The notes: generated by a model from the letters alone, not told the origin. Numbered from the stretch's first letter, positions 25,602-35,079 are shown. The stretch is DNA of 64,000 bases from Neomoorella carbonis (GCF_045278715.1 NZ_CP136420.1:2232001-2296000), one strand, 5' to 3'. Program-made: numbers and translations.

Positions 25602-27893
25602 ATGTATCACGCCCCAAAAACACTTAAGCCCCTGGCCCTGCTGGCCCTTTTCTTCCTGCTGGCGGGGCTCTTCCCCGCCCCGGCCGGAGCGGCGGGTGTA
25701 ACTATTTTTGTCGACGGCCGGGAGCTAAACCCGGAGGAGCCGGCCGTAATCCAGGACGGCTGCGTCCTGGCGCCCGTACGGGCCCTGGCACAGGCCCTCC
25801 GGGCGCAGGTAGCCTGGAAGGAGGCGAGCAGGGAAATAATAATAACGAGGCCGCAGACAACCATCAGGATGGTCGCCGGCAGCAAAGATGTATTTAAAAA
25901 CGATATAAAGTACACCCTGGCCGTACCCTTGCAGGTGCGCAACGGCCGCGTACTGGCGCCGGTGCGCTTCCTGGCGGAATCCCTGGGCGCCGGGGTCTCC
26001 TGGAACAGCCTGACCCTGACGGTAGCCATCACCACCCCGCCGCCTGCGGTACCGGAACGGGTGTACGCGGCGCCCTTCCCGGCCAGGGTGGCCTTCACCG
26101 CCAACAACAACCTCTGGCTCCTGGACGGCAGCCAGGCCGGGGCCGGGCCGGTCCGGGTGACGAAGGACGGCGCCGTGCAAATCCTGGGCTGGTCCCCCGA
26201 CGGCCAGTGGCTGGCCTACCTGCAGTGGGAGACGCCGAATTTCCGGGCCGGCAAGCCCTACCTGTGGGTGGTGAGGGCCGACGGCAGCGGCGCCTTCCAG
26301 GTAGACTCGCGGCCGGTGCTGGCAAAGGCGGCCTGGTCCCCGGCAGCCAGCATCCTGGCCTACAGTACCCAGGGCCCGGCGGGCGGCTACGCCCCGGATA
26401 TGAACCTGAAGCTCGCCGCTATAGAAAGCGGCAAGGCTAAAGTAACGGCGCTGATACCGGACAAAGGTGAGCTGGTGGAAGACTTCGCCTGGGCCCCGGA
26501 CGGCCAGAGCCTGGCCATCTCCCTGCCGCGCACGCAGGATGAACCCCTGCGCATTGACCGCCTGACCTTAAAGGGCGAACGCAGCAACCTTCTAACCCTG
26601 GGCGAGGCCGGCACTCCCATAGGTGAGGTCTACCCCTCCTTTGCTTATGGTCTTAGCTGGTCGCCCGACGGCCGCTACCTGGCCTATCACCTGCACCCCA
26701 ACTCGGCGTCCCTGGCCGCCGACGGCGTCGACCTTCAGGTCCTGGATCTGGAGCAGCCCGGCAAGCCCTTGGACCTGGGGGTAACCCTTAATTACTCCGG
26801 GTGGCTGGCCTGGTCCCCGGACGGCAGCCGGCTGGCCTATATCCGGGGCGGCGGCCGGGATGCCACTATTGACAAGCGACTTACCATCGTAGACCTGGAG
26901 GCCGGGGGTAAGATCACGGACTACGGCCAGGCCGGCCAGGTAGATACTATGCCGGTGTGGCTGCCCGCCGCAGATGGCGGCGTCCTCTTGTGCCGCGGCC
27001 CGGAGAATAAGTACTGGGAGGGCAACCAGCAAAACGACGCCCGGGTCCTGGTGCCCGGCCAGCGCATTTGGTGGCAGAAACTCGATGGTCCGGCCGTGCC
27101 CGTAACCTCCGGCCCGGCGGGCTCCGCCGACTACTACCCCTCAGTCTCCCCGGACGGCCAGAATCTCACCTACTTGCGCCTGGACCGCCGCGACAGCGGT
27201 TCCATCTACCAGCAGCCCCTGGCCGGCGGCCCGGCGGTAGAACTGGTGCGGAACGTAACCGGCTCGTCCGGTTACTACGGCAACTACCACCCCGCCTGGG
27301 TGAGCATCTACTACCTGGACCAAACCGTCCGGGTAAGCGGGAAACTGGTGGTCAGCGACGTGGAAGGCCGCCATTATGAGCTGGAAACAGCCCGGGGGCG
27401 CCTGGTCCTGGTGCCGGACAAAGATTATCCTGCCGCGGCCCGGGACCTGGAAAAATACGCCGGCCAGGAGGTAATGATAACCGGCGTTATCACCCGGGAA
27501 GCCAGCCTGTATATGCGCGGTCCCTTGCTGCGGGTCCGGTCCGTCACCCCGACCGGTGGCACACCGGCCTCTGCCGCCCGGCTTACCAGCTTTGCCATTG
27601 ACCGGCCCAACCTGGTGGTTAAGGGCCGGTATCTGGCCCGGGTGGAGATCTGGGCCATACCGGCGGGAACGGGTATAACGGAGAAGGATTACACCCTCCT
27701 GGGCCCGGCCGTCAAGAAAGTGGAAACCGGCGGTGAACAGGTCTGGACCTTTCCCATCCCCCGGGAAACTATCCTGGCTACCGCGCTCTTTGCCCGGGGC
27801 TATGATGAACAGGGCCGCGATGTCGGCAGGGTCTCCCTGCCTGTAATCGGTGTTACCGAACTGAACAAGGCCCTGGGCACTGTGAGCAATTAA
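25602..27893 (+). CDS. Exported copper-amine-oxidase-domain and TolB-like beta-propeller protein
   Basis: Signal peptide (to about residue 30, AGAAG), then a copper-amine-oxidase N-terminal-like domain (VFVDGRELNPEEPA-type start, LAPVRALAQAL and LAPVRFLAESL repeats, residues 32-145). A WD40/TolB-like propeller spans 160-560 with repeated WSPDGQWLAY, WAPDGQSLAI and WSPDGRYLAYH blades. The C-terminal 150 residues are of unknown fold. The domain pairing is the same wall-associated style as the GH26-like protein at 1228-3186. Start ATG after AAAGGAGGCATAATCC. A strong terminator follows. Confidence 0.82.
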   Translation: MYHAPKTLKPLALLALFFLLAGLFPAPAGAAGVTIFVDGRELNPEEPAVIQDGCVLAPVRALAQALRAQVAWKEASREIIITRPQTTIRMVAGSKDVFKNDIKYTLAVPLQVRNGRVLAPVRFLAESLGAGVSWNSLTLTVAITTPPPAVPERVYAAPFPARVAFTANNNLWLLDGSQAGAGPVRVTKDGAVQILGWSPDGQWLAYLQWETPNFRAGKPYLWVVRADGSGAFQVDSRPVLAKAAWSPAASILAYSTQGPAGGYAPDMNLKLAAIESGKAKVTALIPDKGELVEDFAWAPDGQSLAISLPRTQDEPLRIDRLTLKGERSNLLTLGEAGTPIGEVYPSFAYGLSWSPDGRYLAYHLHPNSASLAADGVDLQVLDLEQPGKPLDLGVTLNYSGWLAWSPDGSRLAYIRGGGRDATIDKRLTIVDLEAGGKITDYGQAGQVDTMPVWLPAADGGVLLCRGPENKYWEGNQQNDARVLVPGQRIWWQKLDGPAVPVTSGPAGSADYYPSVSPDGQNLTYLRLDRRDSGSIYQQPLAGGPAVELVRNVTGSSGYYGNYHPAWVSIYYLDQTVRVSGKLVVSDVEGRHYELETARGRLVLVPDKDYPAAARDLEKYAGQEVMITGVITREASLYMRGPLLRVRSVTPTGGTPASAARLTSFAIDRPNLVVKGRYLARVEIWAIPAGTGITEKDYTLLGPAVKKVETGGEQVWTFPIPRETILATALFARGYDEQGRDVGRVSLPVIGVTELNKALGTVSN

Positions 27894-27908
27894 CCATCTG
27901 GCTACCAG

Positions 27909-27946
27909 AAGCTTTAGCTCCGGTTAACTGGAGCTAAAGCTTTTTT
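27909..27946 (+). terminator. Intrinsic terminator
   Basis: Arms AAGCTTTAGCTCC and GGAGCTAAAGCTT form a perfect stem around GGTTAACT and run into TTTTTT. It lies 15 bases after the stop of the propeller-protein gene. Confidence 0.92.
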
Positions 27947-28157
27947 AATTAACCTGCCGGGCGGTGCCCTACCAGACCGGTCGGCTGTAATACTTGAGCC
28001 CCTGGAGGACACGAACGATAGCGACTCTTCTGATCACCCCTTGTAACCGCTGCGCAGGTATAGTAAAATAAGCTAGAAAGCCGTTGTAATAACTTTATCA
28101 ATTTAATAACACTTATGCCATCCCTTTTCAGGCAAAAACTCCCGGGAAGGTGAACTC

Positions 28158-29357
28158 TTGCTGGCCTTTAGACTGCTAGCCGTCTTCGCCCTGATGATGC
28201 TCCTCCTCTGGGTGCGGGCCCCCCTGGTACCGGTAATCTTCGGGAGTTCCTGCCTCCTCGCCATCCTTTACCGCCTCGGCCCGGCCGCCTTGCTGACCGC
28301 TTTCGGGCAGACCCTTACGGATCCGGCCACCATAGAACTGGAGATAGTTCTCGTCCTGATTATGTCTCTGGAACACCTCCTGGGAAAGCATGGATACCTG
28401 GAAAGGATGCTGGCCAGTTTACGTCGCCTCCTGCATAACCGCCGCCTCCTGTTAGCGGTGTTGCCAGCCTTGATCGGCTTGATGCCCTCCCTGGGGGGTG
28501 CCTTGTTTTCTGCCCCCCTGGTCGCCCAGGCGGCGGCCGACACACCCCTCACCCCGGAAGAAAAAAGCTTCGTCAATTATTTTTACCGCCACATATGGGA
28601 GTATTGCCTGCCCCTCTACCCGAGTCTTTTAATAACCGCCCGTGTTTGCGGGATACCCCTGGCGCAATTAATCCGGAATACGGTTCCCTATGCCCTGCTG
28701 GTGGCCCTGCTGGGAATACCCGTCCTGCGGCGCATCCCGGTGGTCAAGGAGCACAGCAGTACCGGCTATTTTCTCCTTGCCAGGGAGGTCCTCATCAACG
28801 TCTCCCCGGTCCTGGCCGTAGTTTTAATGGTCCTGCTGCTGCAGGTCAAGATCTGGGCCGCCGTGGGCCTCGTGGTGGCGGTGCTCATGTTGCGCCACCG
28901 TTATACCCCCTTCCAGGCCCTCCGGTTGTGCCGGGAAGCACTCCAGGTAAAAACCCTGCTCCTTGTTCTAGGTATCATGTTCTTCAAGCAAATAATTTTA
29001 GAAACCAAAGCCGTTGACGGCCTGGCCTACCTCCTGGAAACGCTGGCCATCCCGGAGTTCGTGGTTTTCGGGACGTTCGGCTTCCTGGTCGGTTTGATCA
29101 CCGGCACGGTTTCTTACTCCATGGGTATAATTTTTCCCCTGGTGGTGGCTGCTGCCGGTGGTCAGGTAGAAATGGCCCTGGTGGTATTTGTCTTTGTGGC
29201 CACATTTACCGGGGCCATGTTTACTCCCATGCACCTGTGCCTGACATTGACCGTCGATTTCTTCAAGGCCGACCTGCGTAAAGTCCTCAAGATGCTCATC
29301 CTCCCGGAAACCGCCCTCCTCTCCGTAGCCACCGCCCTGTATGTTATGTTTAACTGA
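28158..29357 (+). CDS. DUF401-family membrane protein
   Basis: 399 residues, about ten hydrophobic helices. GLMPSLGGALFSAPLVAQAA and the C-terminal TFTGAMFTPMHLCLTLTVDFF are characteristic of DUF401, a permease-like family related to the ion-transporter superfamily. Substrate is unknown. The start TTG follows AAGGTGA at 4 bases. It is monocistronic between a terminator and the SdpR promoter. Confidence 0.8.
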   Translation: MLAFRLLAVFALMMLLLWVRAPLVPVIFGSSCLLAILYRLGPAALLTAFGQTLTDPATIELEIVLVLIMSLEHLLGKHGYLERMLASLRRLLHNRRLLLAVLPALIGLMPSLGGALFSAPLVAQAAADTPLTPEEKSFVNYFYRHIWEYCLPLYPSLLITARVCGIPLAQLIRNTVPYALLVALLGIPVLRRIPVVKEHSSTGYFLLAREVLINVSPVLAVVLMVLLLQVKIWAAVGLVVAVLMLRHRYTPFQALRLCREALQVKTLLLVLGIMFFKQIILETKAVDGLAYLLETLAIPEFVVFGTFGFLVGLITGTVSYSMGIIFPLVVAAAGGQVEMALVVFVFVATFTGAMFTPMHLCLTLTVDFFKADLRKVLKMLILPETALLSVATALYVMFN

Positions 29358-29426
29358 TTGAAGCCCGCTACCTTTCAGTGGCTAACGGCCTCCTTTATGC
29401 CCGGGCGACCTGACATATATTAACAG

Positions 29427-29455
29427 TTGACAACCGCCCGAAGGAGAATTATATT
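29427..29455 (+). promoter_or_regulatory. Promoter of the sdpRI pair
   Basis: TTGACA (29427-29432) and TATATT (29450-29455) lie 17 bases apart. An imperfect inverted repeat, TTAGATACCTTTCTAA, lies just downstream (29463-29479) and is a plausible operator for the ArsR-type autorepressor encoded next. Confidence 0.75.
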
Positions 29456-29507
29456 TTAGTTAATTAGATACCTTTCTAAATAACTCGGGCGGGAAGGGTG
29501 AAAAGCG

Positions 29508-29825
29508 ATGGGCTTAAACACCCTCTTCAAGGCCCTGGGCGATGACACCCGCCGGGAAATCCTGCGCCGGCTGGCCCGGGGGGATATGGCCGCCGGGGAG
29601 ATTGCCGCAGCCTTCGACCTCTCCTGGCCGACCATCTCCCACCACCTCAGTGTCCTCAAGGAAGCCGGGCTGGTGCAAGATGAAAAGAAGGGCCAGTACG
29701 TCATCTATTCCCTGAACACCACTGTTTTTCAGGATATTGCGGGATGGCTGTTCGACCTGCTGGGGACAATAAAGGAGCGACAACCAGCCAAAAAAGGGGA
29801 GGCGCGTAAAGAGAATGGAAAATAG
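29508..29825 (+). CDS. sdpR: ArsR-family autorepressor SdpR
   Basis: 105 residues with a winged helix (LFKALGDDTRREILRRLARG, LSWPTISHHLSVLKEAGLV, YVIYSL). The pattern and the partner gene match SdpR. It lacks the metal-binding cysteines of ArsR/SmtB sensors. In Bacillus SdpR represses sdpRI and is titrated to the membrane by SdpI. It overlaps sdpI by 11 bases, and the ribosome site for sdpI lies inside its 3' end. Confidence 0.88.
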   Translation: MGLNTLFKALGDDTRREILRRLARGDMAAGEIAAAFDLSWPTISHHLSVLKEAGLVQDEKKGQYVIYSLNTTVFQDIAGWLFDLLGTIKERQPAKKGEARKENGK

Positions 29826-30486
29826 GTATCGCATTACCGGTAAAATGATAGCCCGCGACTGGCCCGCTTTGATGGCCCTGGGGGCCATGTTCGTCGCCGG
29901 CATCATTCTCTACCCCCACCTGCCGGACCTGGTCCCGGCCCACTGGAACTTCCGGGGCGAGGTTGATAATTACTTCAACCGCTTCTGGGGCGCCTTCGCC
30001 CTGCCCCTGATGACCGGCGGTATTTACCTGCTCCTGCTTTTGGTCCCTTACCTGGATCCTAGGCGAGAAAACTACCCTCGCTTTGACCGGGCCTACCAGA
30101 TGGTACGCCTGGGACTGGTCCTCTTTATGGGGGTGATTTATGCCACCACCCTGGTCGTAGCCCTGGGCGGCCCGGCCAACCTGGTCGGCCGGGTTGTACC
30201 CCTGGCGGTAGGGTTGCTCTTTATCCTGATCGGCAACTATCTCCCCCAGGCGCGTCTCAATTACTTCTTCGGCGTCCGCACCCCCTGGACCCTGGCCAAT
30301 GAGGAAGTCTGGCGGCGTACCCACCGCTTTTCCGGTTATGCCTTTATCCTGGCCGGGTTCATGTTCATCGTCGCGGCCTTCCTGCCGCCGCCGGCCAACT
30401 TCGTCCTGGGCCTGGCCGGCCCGGTTATAGCCGTCAGTAGTACCATAGTTTATTCTTATCTGGCCTTCCGCCAGGTGTCGCCCTAA
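29815..30486 (+). CDS. sdpI: SdpI-family immunity/signal membrane protein
   Basis: 223 residues, about six helices. It has a DUF1648-type N-terminus with PDLVPAHWNFRGEVDNYFNRF and a C-terminal SdpI signature (NYFFGVRTPWTLANEEVWRRTHRFSGY). SdpI protects against the SdpC killing peptide and sequesters SdpR. No SdpC or SdpAB gene is seen nearby, so here it is an orphan defence or stress unit. Confidence 0.88.
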   Translation: MENRYRITGKMIARDWPALMALGAMFVAGIILYPHLPDLVPAHWNFRGEVDNYFNRFWGAFALPLMTGGIYLLLLLVPYLDPRRENYPRFDRAYQMVRLGLVLFMGVIYATTLVVALGGPANLVGRVVPLAVGLLFILIGNYLPQARLNYFFGVRTPWTLANEEVWRRTHRFSGYAFILAGFMFIVAAFLPPPANFVLGLAGPVIAVSSTIVYSYLAFRQVSP

Positions 30487-30571
30487 AAAACTCCGCGGAA
30501 AGGAAGGGTTTCCTGTACCGGTTTAATAAAGGGTGGAGGCGGGGTATAAGTCAGCGGCAGCAGGCAGTAAA

Positions 30572-30593
30572 AGGCCCGGCATTATTGCCGGGC
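30572..30593 (-). terminator. Hairpin terminator, minus strand
   Basis: GGCCCGGCA and TGCCGGGCC flank ATTA. On the minus strand the stem is followed by TTTT, so it may end transcripts coming from the nitroreductase remnant. On the plus strand there is no T-run, although the stem lies downstream of sdpI. Confidence 0.6.
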
Positions 30594-30737
30594 CAATTTA
30601 TAATCAAGTCCGGGAACTGCGTTACCGGTAAATATTACCCGTTGATTAACGTGCATATTGCCGCTATAAATTATGGACTTCGGGCTTTAGCGGCCTTTAG
30701 CGGCGCTCCGGGGCCGTTTGGCGGCCCCGTATTCCTA

Positions 30738-31010
30738 TTACTTTACATAGTTTACATTATCTTTTTTAATCCTTTCTACGGTAAATTTATCGCCTGCTTT
30801 GTAGCCTACAGCTACAGCGCACATGATTTCGTAACCTTCGGGAATGCCCGTTCTGGCAGTCAGTCCCTTATCGGCTGCAAAGGCGAGCTTAGGGGTAATC
30901 AGATAGCAGGAACCCAGCCCCAGAGCTGTTGCGGCAATGGTCATGCTGGTAGCAGCGCAAGATGTGGTGGCAAGGCTATAAGGCCCTTCCGGTGGCGTCC
31001 ATAGTAACAC
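30738..31010 (-). pseudogene. C-terminal remnant of a nitroreductase-family protein
   Basis: About 90 residues remain. ATTSCAATSMTIAATALGLGSC is the conserved central helix of FMN nitroreductases, followed by LGIPEGYE-type (RTGIPEGYEIMCAVAVGY) and the basic end. The first half, including the FMN-binding Arg-x-Ser-x-Arg motif, is missing. The region ahead (AAGGAG then ATGGACGCC) looks like a promoter-proximal start joined to the wrong frame, consistent with an internal deletion. Confidence 0.7.
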
Positions 31011-31060
31011 TCCTTAATTTTTTATTTATTCAACTATAATTATAGCCGATTATCCCGCCT

Positions 31061-31810
31061 TCATCTGGCCTGATTGACGTTGTCCCCCGGCAGGTCGCAG
31101 GTCAACAAGGTCTCCGAGGTTTCATCAGCCATAACTACCAGGCCGCCCTCCGGGTCGGCGATCAGGCTGTTGCCCAGGCTCACCATGCCGATGTGGCTGC
31201 CCACGGCGTTGGCCAGGAGGACGTAACAGCGGTTCTCCACCGCCCTGGCGATGGGCAGGGCGCGGTTTTTAGGCAGCTTCCAGCGGGCCTCGCCCGGTTG
31301 GTAGTAGTGGGCGGAAAGGATGAACAGGGCCCTGGCCCCTTCCGCCGCGATCTGCCGGGCCAGTTCGGGGTAATTCTGGTCGCGGCAGATGATGACCCCG
31401 AACCGGTATCCTTTATAGCTAAAGACCAGGTGCCCGGCGCCCGGGGTAAAATAGCGGGCCTCGGCCTCCGTCAGGTAGATCTTGCGGTAGGTGTGGACGC
31501 TGCCGTCGGGCAGGAACACCGAAGCGGCGTTGAACAGCCGGTCGCCGGCAAACTCGGCCCGGCCGACAAGCAAACCCACACCCAGGTCGACCGCTCCCCG
31601 GGCGATCCTGGCCAGGGTACCATCCAGTTCCTCCTTAAACCCCGGCCGGCCCAGGACAGCCGGGTTATATCCCGTCAGGCTCATTTCCGGAAAAGCCAGC
31701 AGTTCCACGCCCCGCCCGGCTGCTTCCGCGGCCAGGCGTAAGATTGCCGCTTCATTTACCGCCAGGCTGTCGGCGATAAACATCTGGGCCGCGCCTACAC
31801 GCAAAGTCAT
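31061..31810 (-). CDS. Carbon-nitrogen hydrolase (nitrilase superfamily)
   Basis: About 249 residues with the Glu-Lys-Cys triad visible: LLAFPEMSLTGY (Glu), TYRKIYL (Lys) and VIICRDQNYPE (Cys). The family hydrolyses amides or nitriles, including omega-amidase and N-carbamoyl substrates; specificity is not clear here. The start at ATG 31810 (MTLRVGAAQMF) matches the domain boundary and has GGGGGCG just upstream; a longer frame to 31867 adds a non-conserved tail. It is monocistronic. Confidence 0.85.
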   Translation of the reverse strand: MTLRVGAAQMFIADSLAVNEAAILRLAAEAAGRGVELLAFPEMSLTGYNPAVLGRPGFKEELDGTLARIARGAVDLGVGLLVGRAEFAGDRLFNAASVFLPDGSVHTYRKIYLTEAEARYFTPGAGHLVFSYKGYRFGVIICRDQNYPELARQIAAEGARALFILSAHYYQPGEARWKLPKNRALPIARAVENRCYVLLANAVGSHIGMVSLGNSLIADPEGGLVVMADETSETLLTCDLPGDNVNQAR

Positions 31811-31948
31811 CGCCCCCGTGGTATATTTTCCCGCTCCTATCTTACTATACCGGGTGCGGTGCGGCAAGGCGCTGCCAGAGTTCCTCCGGTCCCAGCTGTG
31901 CCTGCCGACCTTACCAGAAACCGGATTAAACCTTATACCATTTCCGGC

Positions 31949-32887
31949 TTACTGCCGGCCGGTAACGCCGCCTATCATGGCCGCCGTGATGGCCGGGTTT
32001 TGCCGCAGTTTGCCCAGGTCCCCGGGTTTACCGGTCACTACCAGGCCGTAGTAACGGATGCCGTTCTGCTGCAGGTAATCTGCAATACGCTTGAGTTTAG
32101 CGGAGGAATAGCTGGGTACCTCGCTCAAACGGCGGAGCTCCTCGATGAACTGGGCCTCGGTGAGCTGCCTTTCCCCGTTGAAAGGAATACCCACCAGCCG
32201 GTGGGCCAGGTAGCTTCCCAGGCCGGGATCTTTCTGGCTGGCCGCGGCAATCTCCTCGTTGCTGTAGGCGGCAACCGCGCCCCAGAGGGGCACTACGCCG
32301 GCGGGCAGCAGGGCCTCCATTTCCTGTTTGGTCAGCAGGCGGTCAAAGGAGAGAGCCATTTCCACCGTATCCCCTGCCGGGATGCTGTCCAACCGGTCGA
32401 ACTCCCGGGGCAGCTGCTCGTGTTTTACTGCCGGGTGAAAGAACTTCAGCACCGGTACCATACCCGGCAGGAAGTAGTCTTTACCGCCGGCGGCCTTAAC
32501 AACAGTATAGTCCGGGTCCCAAATCAGTTCTCCACCCCAGATTTGGAACTCCACCGTGGCCGTGCCCACGTAGACAGGCCGATCTCCGACCATACGCACC
32601 AGGAGGTACTCCTTCTGCCGCCCCAGCCAGCCCTCGTCACGCCACGGGCCGGCAATGGCCACGGTGTTCGGGGTGCTGTAACGAACCAGCTCCGGGTAAT
32701 AAAGCCCGATCCGGTTGTCCTGCAGGTCGAGGAGGTACCTGGTACCAATATAAAAAAGGCTCAGAACGGTTACCAGTACCACCAGGCTGATCAGAACTGA
32801 CCGCACCGTGCTGCGCCAACGCACCCGGCGGAGAAAACGGGCCTCATCGAAAAACGCTTCTCCTTTTTCCTTTCCTTCCTTTTTCAT
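31949..32887 (-). CDS. Membrane anti-sigma factor-like regulator (sigma factor regulator domains)
   Basis: 312 residues. A charged N-terminus is followed by one membrane helix (SVLISLVVLVTVLSLFYIGT, residues 29-48) and an extracytoplasmic domain ending with QEMEALLPAGVVPLWGAVAAY and YGLVVTGKPGDLGKL. The layout matches the sigma factor regulator N/C pair seen with SigM-type systems. It overlaps the sigma gene by four bases (ATGA), so it is its likely partner. Confidence 0.75.
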   Translation of the reverse strand: MKKEGKEKGEAFFDEARFLRRVRWRSTVRSVLISLVVLVTVLSLFYIGTRYLLDLQDNRIGLYYPELVRYSTPNTVAIAGPWRDEGWLGRQKEYLLVRMVGDRPVYVGTATVEFQIWGGELIWDPDYTVVKAAGGKDYFLPGMVPVLKFFHPAVKHEQLPREFDRLDSIPAGDTVEMALSFDRLLTKQEMEALLPAGVVPLWGAVAAYSNEEIAAASQKDPGLGSYLAHRLVGIPFNGERQLTEAQFIEELRRLSEVPSYSSAKLKRIADYLQQNGIRYYGLVVTGKPGDLGKLRQNPAITAAMIGGVTGRQ

Positions 32888-33369
32888 CTTCGACCCTCCA
32901 AAATCCTGTTATATTCCGCCTTAAACCTTTGCCTGGCCCGGTAGAGCTTTACTTTTACCGTATTGGGTTTCATTTTCAGTAGCTTCGCTATTTCTTCCCC
33001 CTTGAGCCCCAGGTTATATTTCAGCACCAGGAGCGCCCGTTCGGTAGGTTCCAGCCGGTTCAGGGCAGCCATAATCTCCTGCCGCCTTTCCTGCTGGAGG
33101 GCCTTTGCCTCCGGACATCCGGCTGCTTCTTCCGGTTCTGCGTCCGGGAGGTATAGAAGGGATACACCCCTGCCGGCCCGGCGCAGCCAGTCGATAAATT
33201 TATGCCGGGCGACGGTGATGACCCAGGCCTGCAGTTTTCCCGGCTGCACCCCGTCCAGGTGCAGGCAGGCCGCCACCATAGTCTCCTGGGCCAGGTCTTC
33301 TGCGTCTTCACGGGTCAAGCCCAGGCTAACCAGGTAGCGGTAAGCCAGCCGGTGCAACTCCTGCCACAA
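32884..33369 (-). CDS. ECF-subfamily RNA polymerase sigma factor
   Basis: 161 residues. Sigma region 2 is EDAEDLAQETMVAACLHLDG with QAWVITVARHKFIDWLRR, and region 4 is LNRLEPTERALLVLKYNLG, LKGEEIAKLLKMKPNTVKVKLYRARQRF. I placed the start at TTG 33369, which has AAAAGGAGGAGGTGG 4-5 bases upstream; longer frames would read back through a terminator. It is co-translated with the anti-sigma gene. Regulon unknown, probably envelope stress. Confidence 0.88.
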   Translation of the reverse strand: MWQELHRLAYRYLVSLGLTREDAEDLAQETMVAACLHLDGVQPGKLQAWVITVARHKFIDWLRRAGRGVSLLYLPDAEPEEAAGCPEAKALQQERRQEIMAALNRLEPTERALLVLKYNLGLKGEEIAKLLKMKPNTVKVKLYRARQRFKAEYNRILEGRR

Positions 33370-33432
33370 CGGCCACCTCCTCCTTTTTGTTTCTCTATAA
33401 AAAAGACGCCGGCAGGGGCAAAAAGGGTACAG

Positions 33433-33463
33433 AAAAAGGCCACGTCCTTCCGGATACGTGGCC
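33433..33463 (-). terminator. Intrinsic terminator, minus strand
   Basis: On the minus strand GGCCACGT and ACGTGGCC enclose ATCCGGAAGG and are followed by TTTTT. It ends the SLH/DUF6612-like transcript before the sigma-factor gene. Confidence 0.88.
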
Positions 33464-33571
33464 CCCATGGTCCTTCAGGCCTGCAACGGGCGAGTCCCGC
33501 CCCGGCTGAGGCCAGGATTGGCTCTGAAACGGCCTTGTTACAACATTTTTAATACCGCCCTGGGCAGGGCC

Positions 33572-34963
33572 TCACCCTTGCATCTGGCTCCCGGGTGGTT
33601 TTGCTTCCGGTTCTGATGGTGTCAGGGGTACTTCCGGTGCCGCCAGGGCTCCGGCAGGCACCTGGATCTTTACGCCGCTGTTATACTGGTAATCCGTAAT
33701 CTTCATGTTAATGGTCATGGTTTCCAGGGGTACGGTTTCTCCCTGGAATTTATCCGCAAAAGCGACCAGGCCGGTCATTTCCGAGGCATAAGTAAAGTTG
33801 TCTTCCACGCCGATGGCTTCCTCACCCCAGAAGGAAACGGACTTCAAGACGCCGCCGGCCTGGGTCAGGACCTGCTCCATCTCCGGGGTCAACCCTCCGG
33901 GCAGGGCCTGCATCAAGGCCCGCCAGTCGTCAATCCGGCCGTAGTAGGCGATACGGTGAACCTTATGCCCGTTCTCTATGCCCTCGCCCAAATACCGGAA
34001 ATGGAAGCTGTCCTTCAGTCCCGGCGGTAACCCCGCCGCGTTCCTGCTCTGTTCCACCAGGGCTTTCAGGTCCGGCAGGGCTCCTTTGGGCAGCTTCATC
34101 CACCGGGGTTCCGCCATGCCCGGGGCCTCTACCCGCTGGTACATAGTCCCGTCCACCAGGTACTGTTCCATGGTCATCTGCACCTTACCGCCTGCTGGCA
34201 GGTCTTTACCCGGTGTTTTCTCAGCCGGCAGGTTAAGGGTCATGTCCACCTTCTGGTGCAGGCTCAGGGGATAGCTGAACTCGCTCACGATATTGCCCTG
34301 CATGGAAACCGGGGGCATTTTCCCGGCCATTTCCGGCCGCGGGCGCATGGTCACGGCCATGCTGCCGGCGAACTTCAGGTCTTTGACCTTGGCCTGGGCC
34401 TGCCGGGCGGCCTGGACAATCCTTTCCGCCTCCGGGTCGCTGCCAAAAACCCTGGCCAGGAAAGCAACCCCCTCGTCCACGGTTAGGAGCCTGCCGGCGT
34501 CCTGGCCGGGCTGCAGCAGGCCGGCCCGTACCAGCCAGGCATAGGGGGTATAACCCCAGCTCTCCCGTTCCAGGGACCCCTTTACCTCCGGCGCGGCGAC
34601 GCCGTCCGGCAACCCCAGGACCCTGGATGCCATCACCGCCGCCTCCAGCAGGGTAACCGGCCGGTCGGTGTGCAGGCCGCCGTCGGGGTAGCCCCTGATG
34701 ACGCCCTTTTCCTTCAAAGCCGTTACCGCCGGGCCGTACCAGGCATCCCCCTGGGTATCAGCCGGGTTACCCTTCACCTGCACCCCGGCCGCCCGGGCCA
34801 GGAGGGCGGCAAACTCACCCCGGGTCAGGGTCTTCCCCGGCGCCGGAGCCTGGGGAAATACCTGGCGGAGCTGGTCGCCGGTGACCGTCCCGGCCAGGGC
34901 GGCCGGCGTCAGGGCCAGGATCAGTCCCACGGCTAGTATCAACGCCTGAAACCACTTCTTCAT
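33572..34963 (-). CDS. Exported SLH-domain protein with DUF6612-like lipoprotein-type domain
   Basis: Signal peptide (residues 1-24). Two to three S-layer homology units cover about 30-185 (LTRGEFAALLARAAG, ALKEKGVIRGYPDGG, VTLLEAAVMASRVLG). A larger domain of the DUF6612 (LolA/LppX-like lipid-carrier fold) type starts with KVKDLKFAGSMAVTM and includes EQYLVDGTMYQRVEAPG. It probably sits on the cell wall through the SLH units. Start ATG after AAGGGGAGAAGGG. A terminator follows. Confidence 0.78.
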   Translation of the reverse strand: MKKWFQALILAVGLILALTPAALAGTVTGDQLRQVFPQAPAPGKTLTRGEFAALLARAAGVQVKGNPADTQGDAWYGPAVTALKEKGVIRGYPDGGLHTDRPVTLLEAAVMASRVLGLPDGVAAPEVKGSLERESWGYTPYAWLVRAGLLQPGQDAGRLLTVDEGVAFLARVFGSDPEAERIVQAARQAQAKVKDLKFAGSMAVTMRPRPEMAGKMPPVSMQGNIVSEFSYPLSLHQKVDMTLNLPAEKTPGKDLPAGGKVQMTMEQYLVDGTMYQRVEAPGMAEPRWMKLPKGALPDLKALVEQSRNAAGLPPGLKDSFHFRYLGEGIENGHKVHRIAYYGRIDDWRALMQALPGGLTPEMEQVLTQAGGVLKSVSFWGEEAIGVEDNFTYASEMTGLVAFADKFQGETVPLETMTINMKITDYQYNSGVKIQVPAGALAAPEVPLTPSEPEAKPPGSQMQG

Positions 34964-35079
34964 ACTTTTCCCTTCTCCCCTTTCGCTGTTCTTCCCCCTG
35001 TACCTCTCTTATTGTTGAATAATTCTCTACCCTGCCAGATTTCTCCTGCCGGCCGGGGAAATTTATAGCAGATAATATC

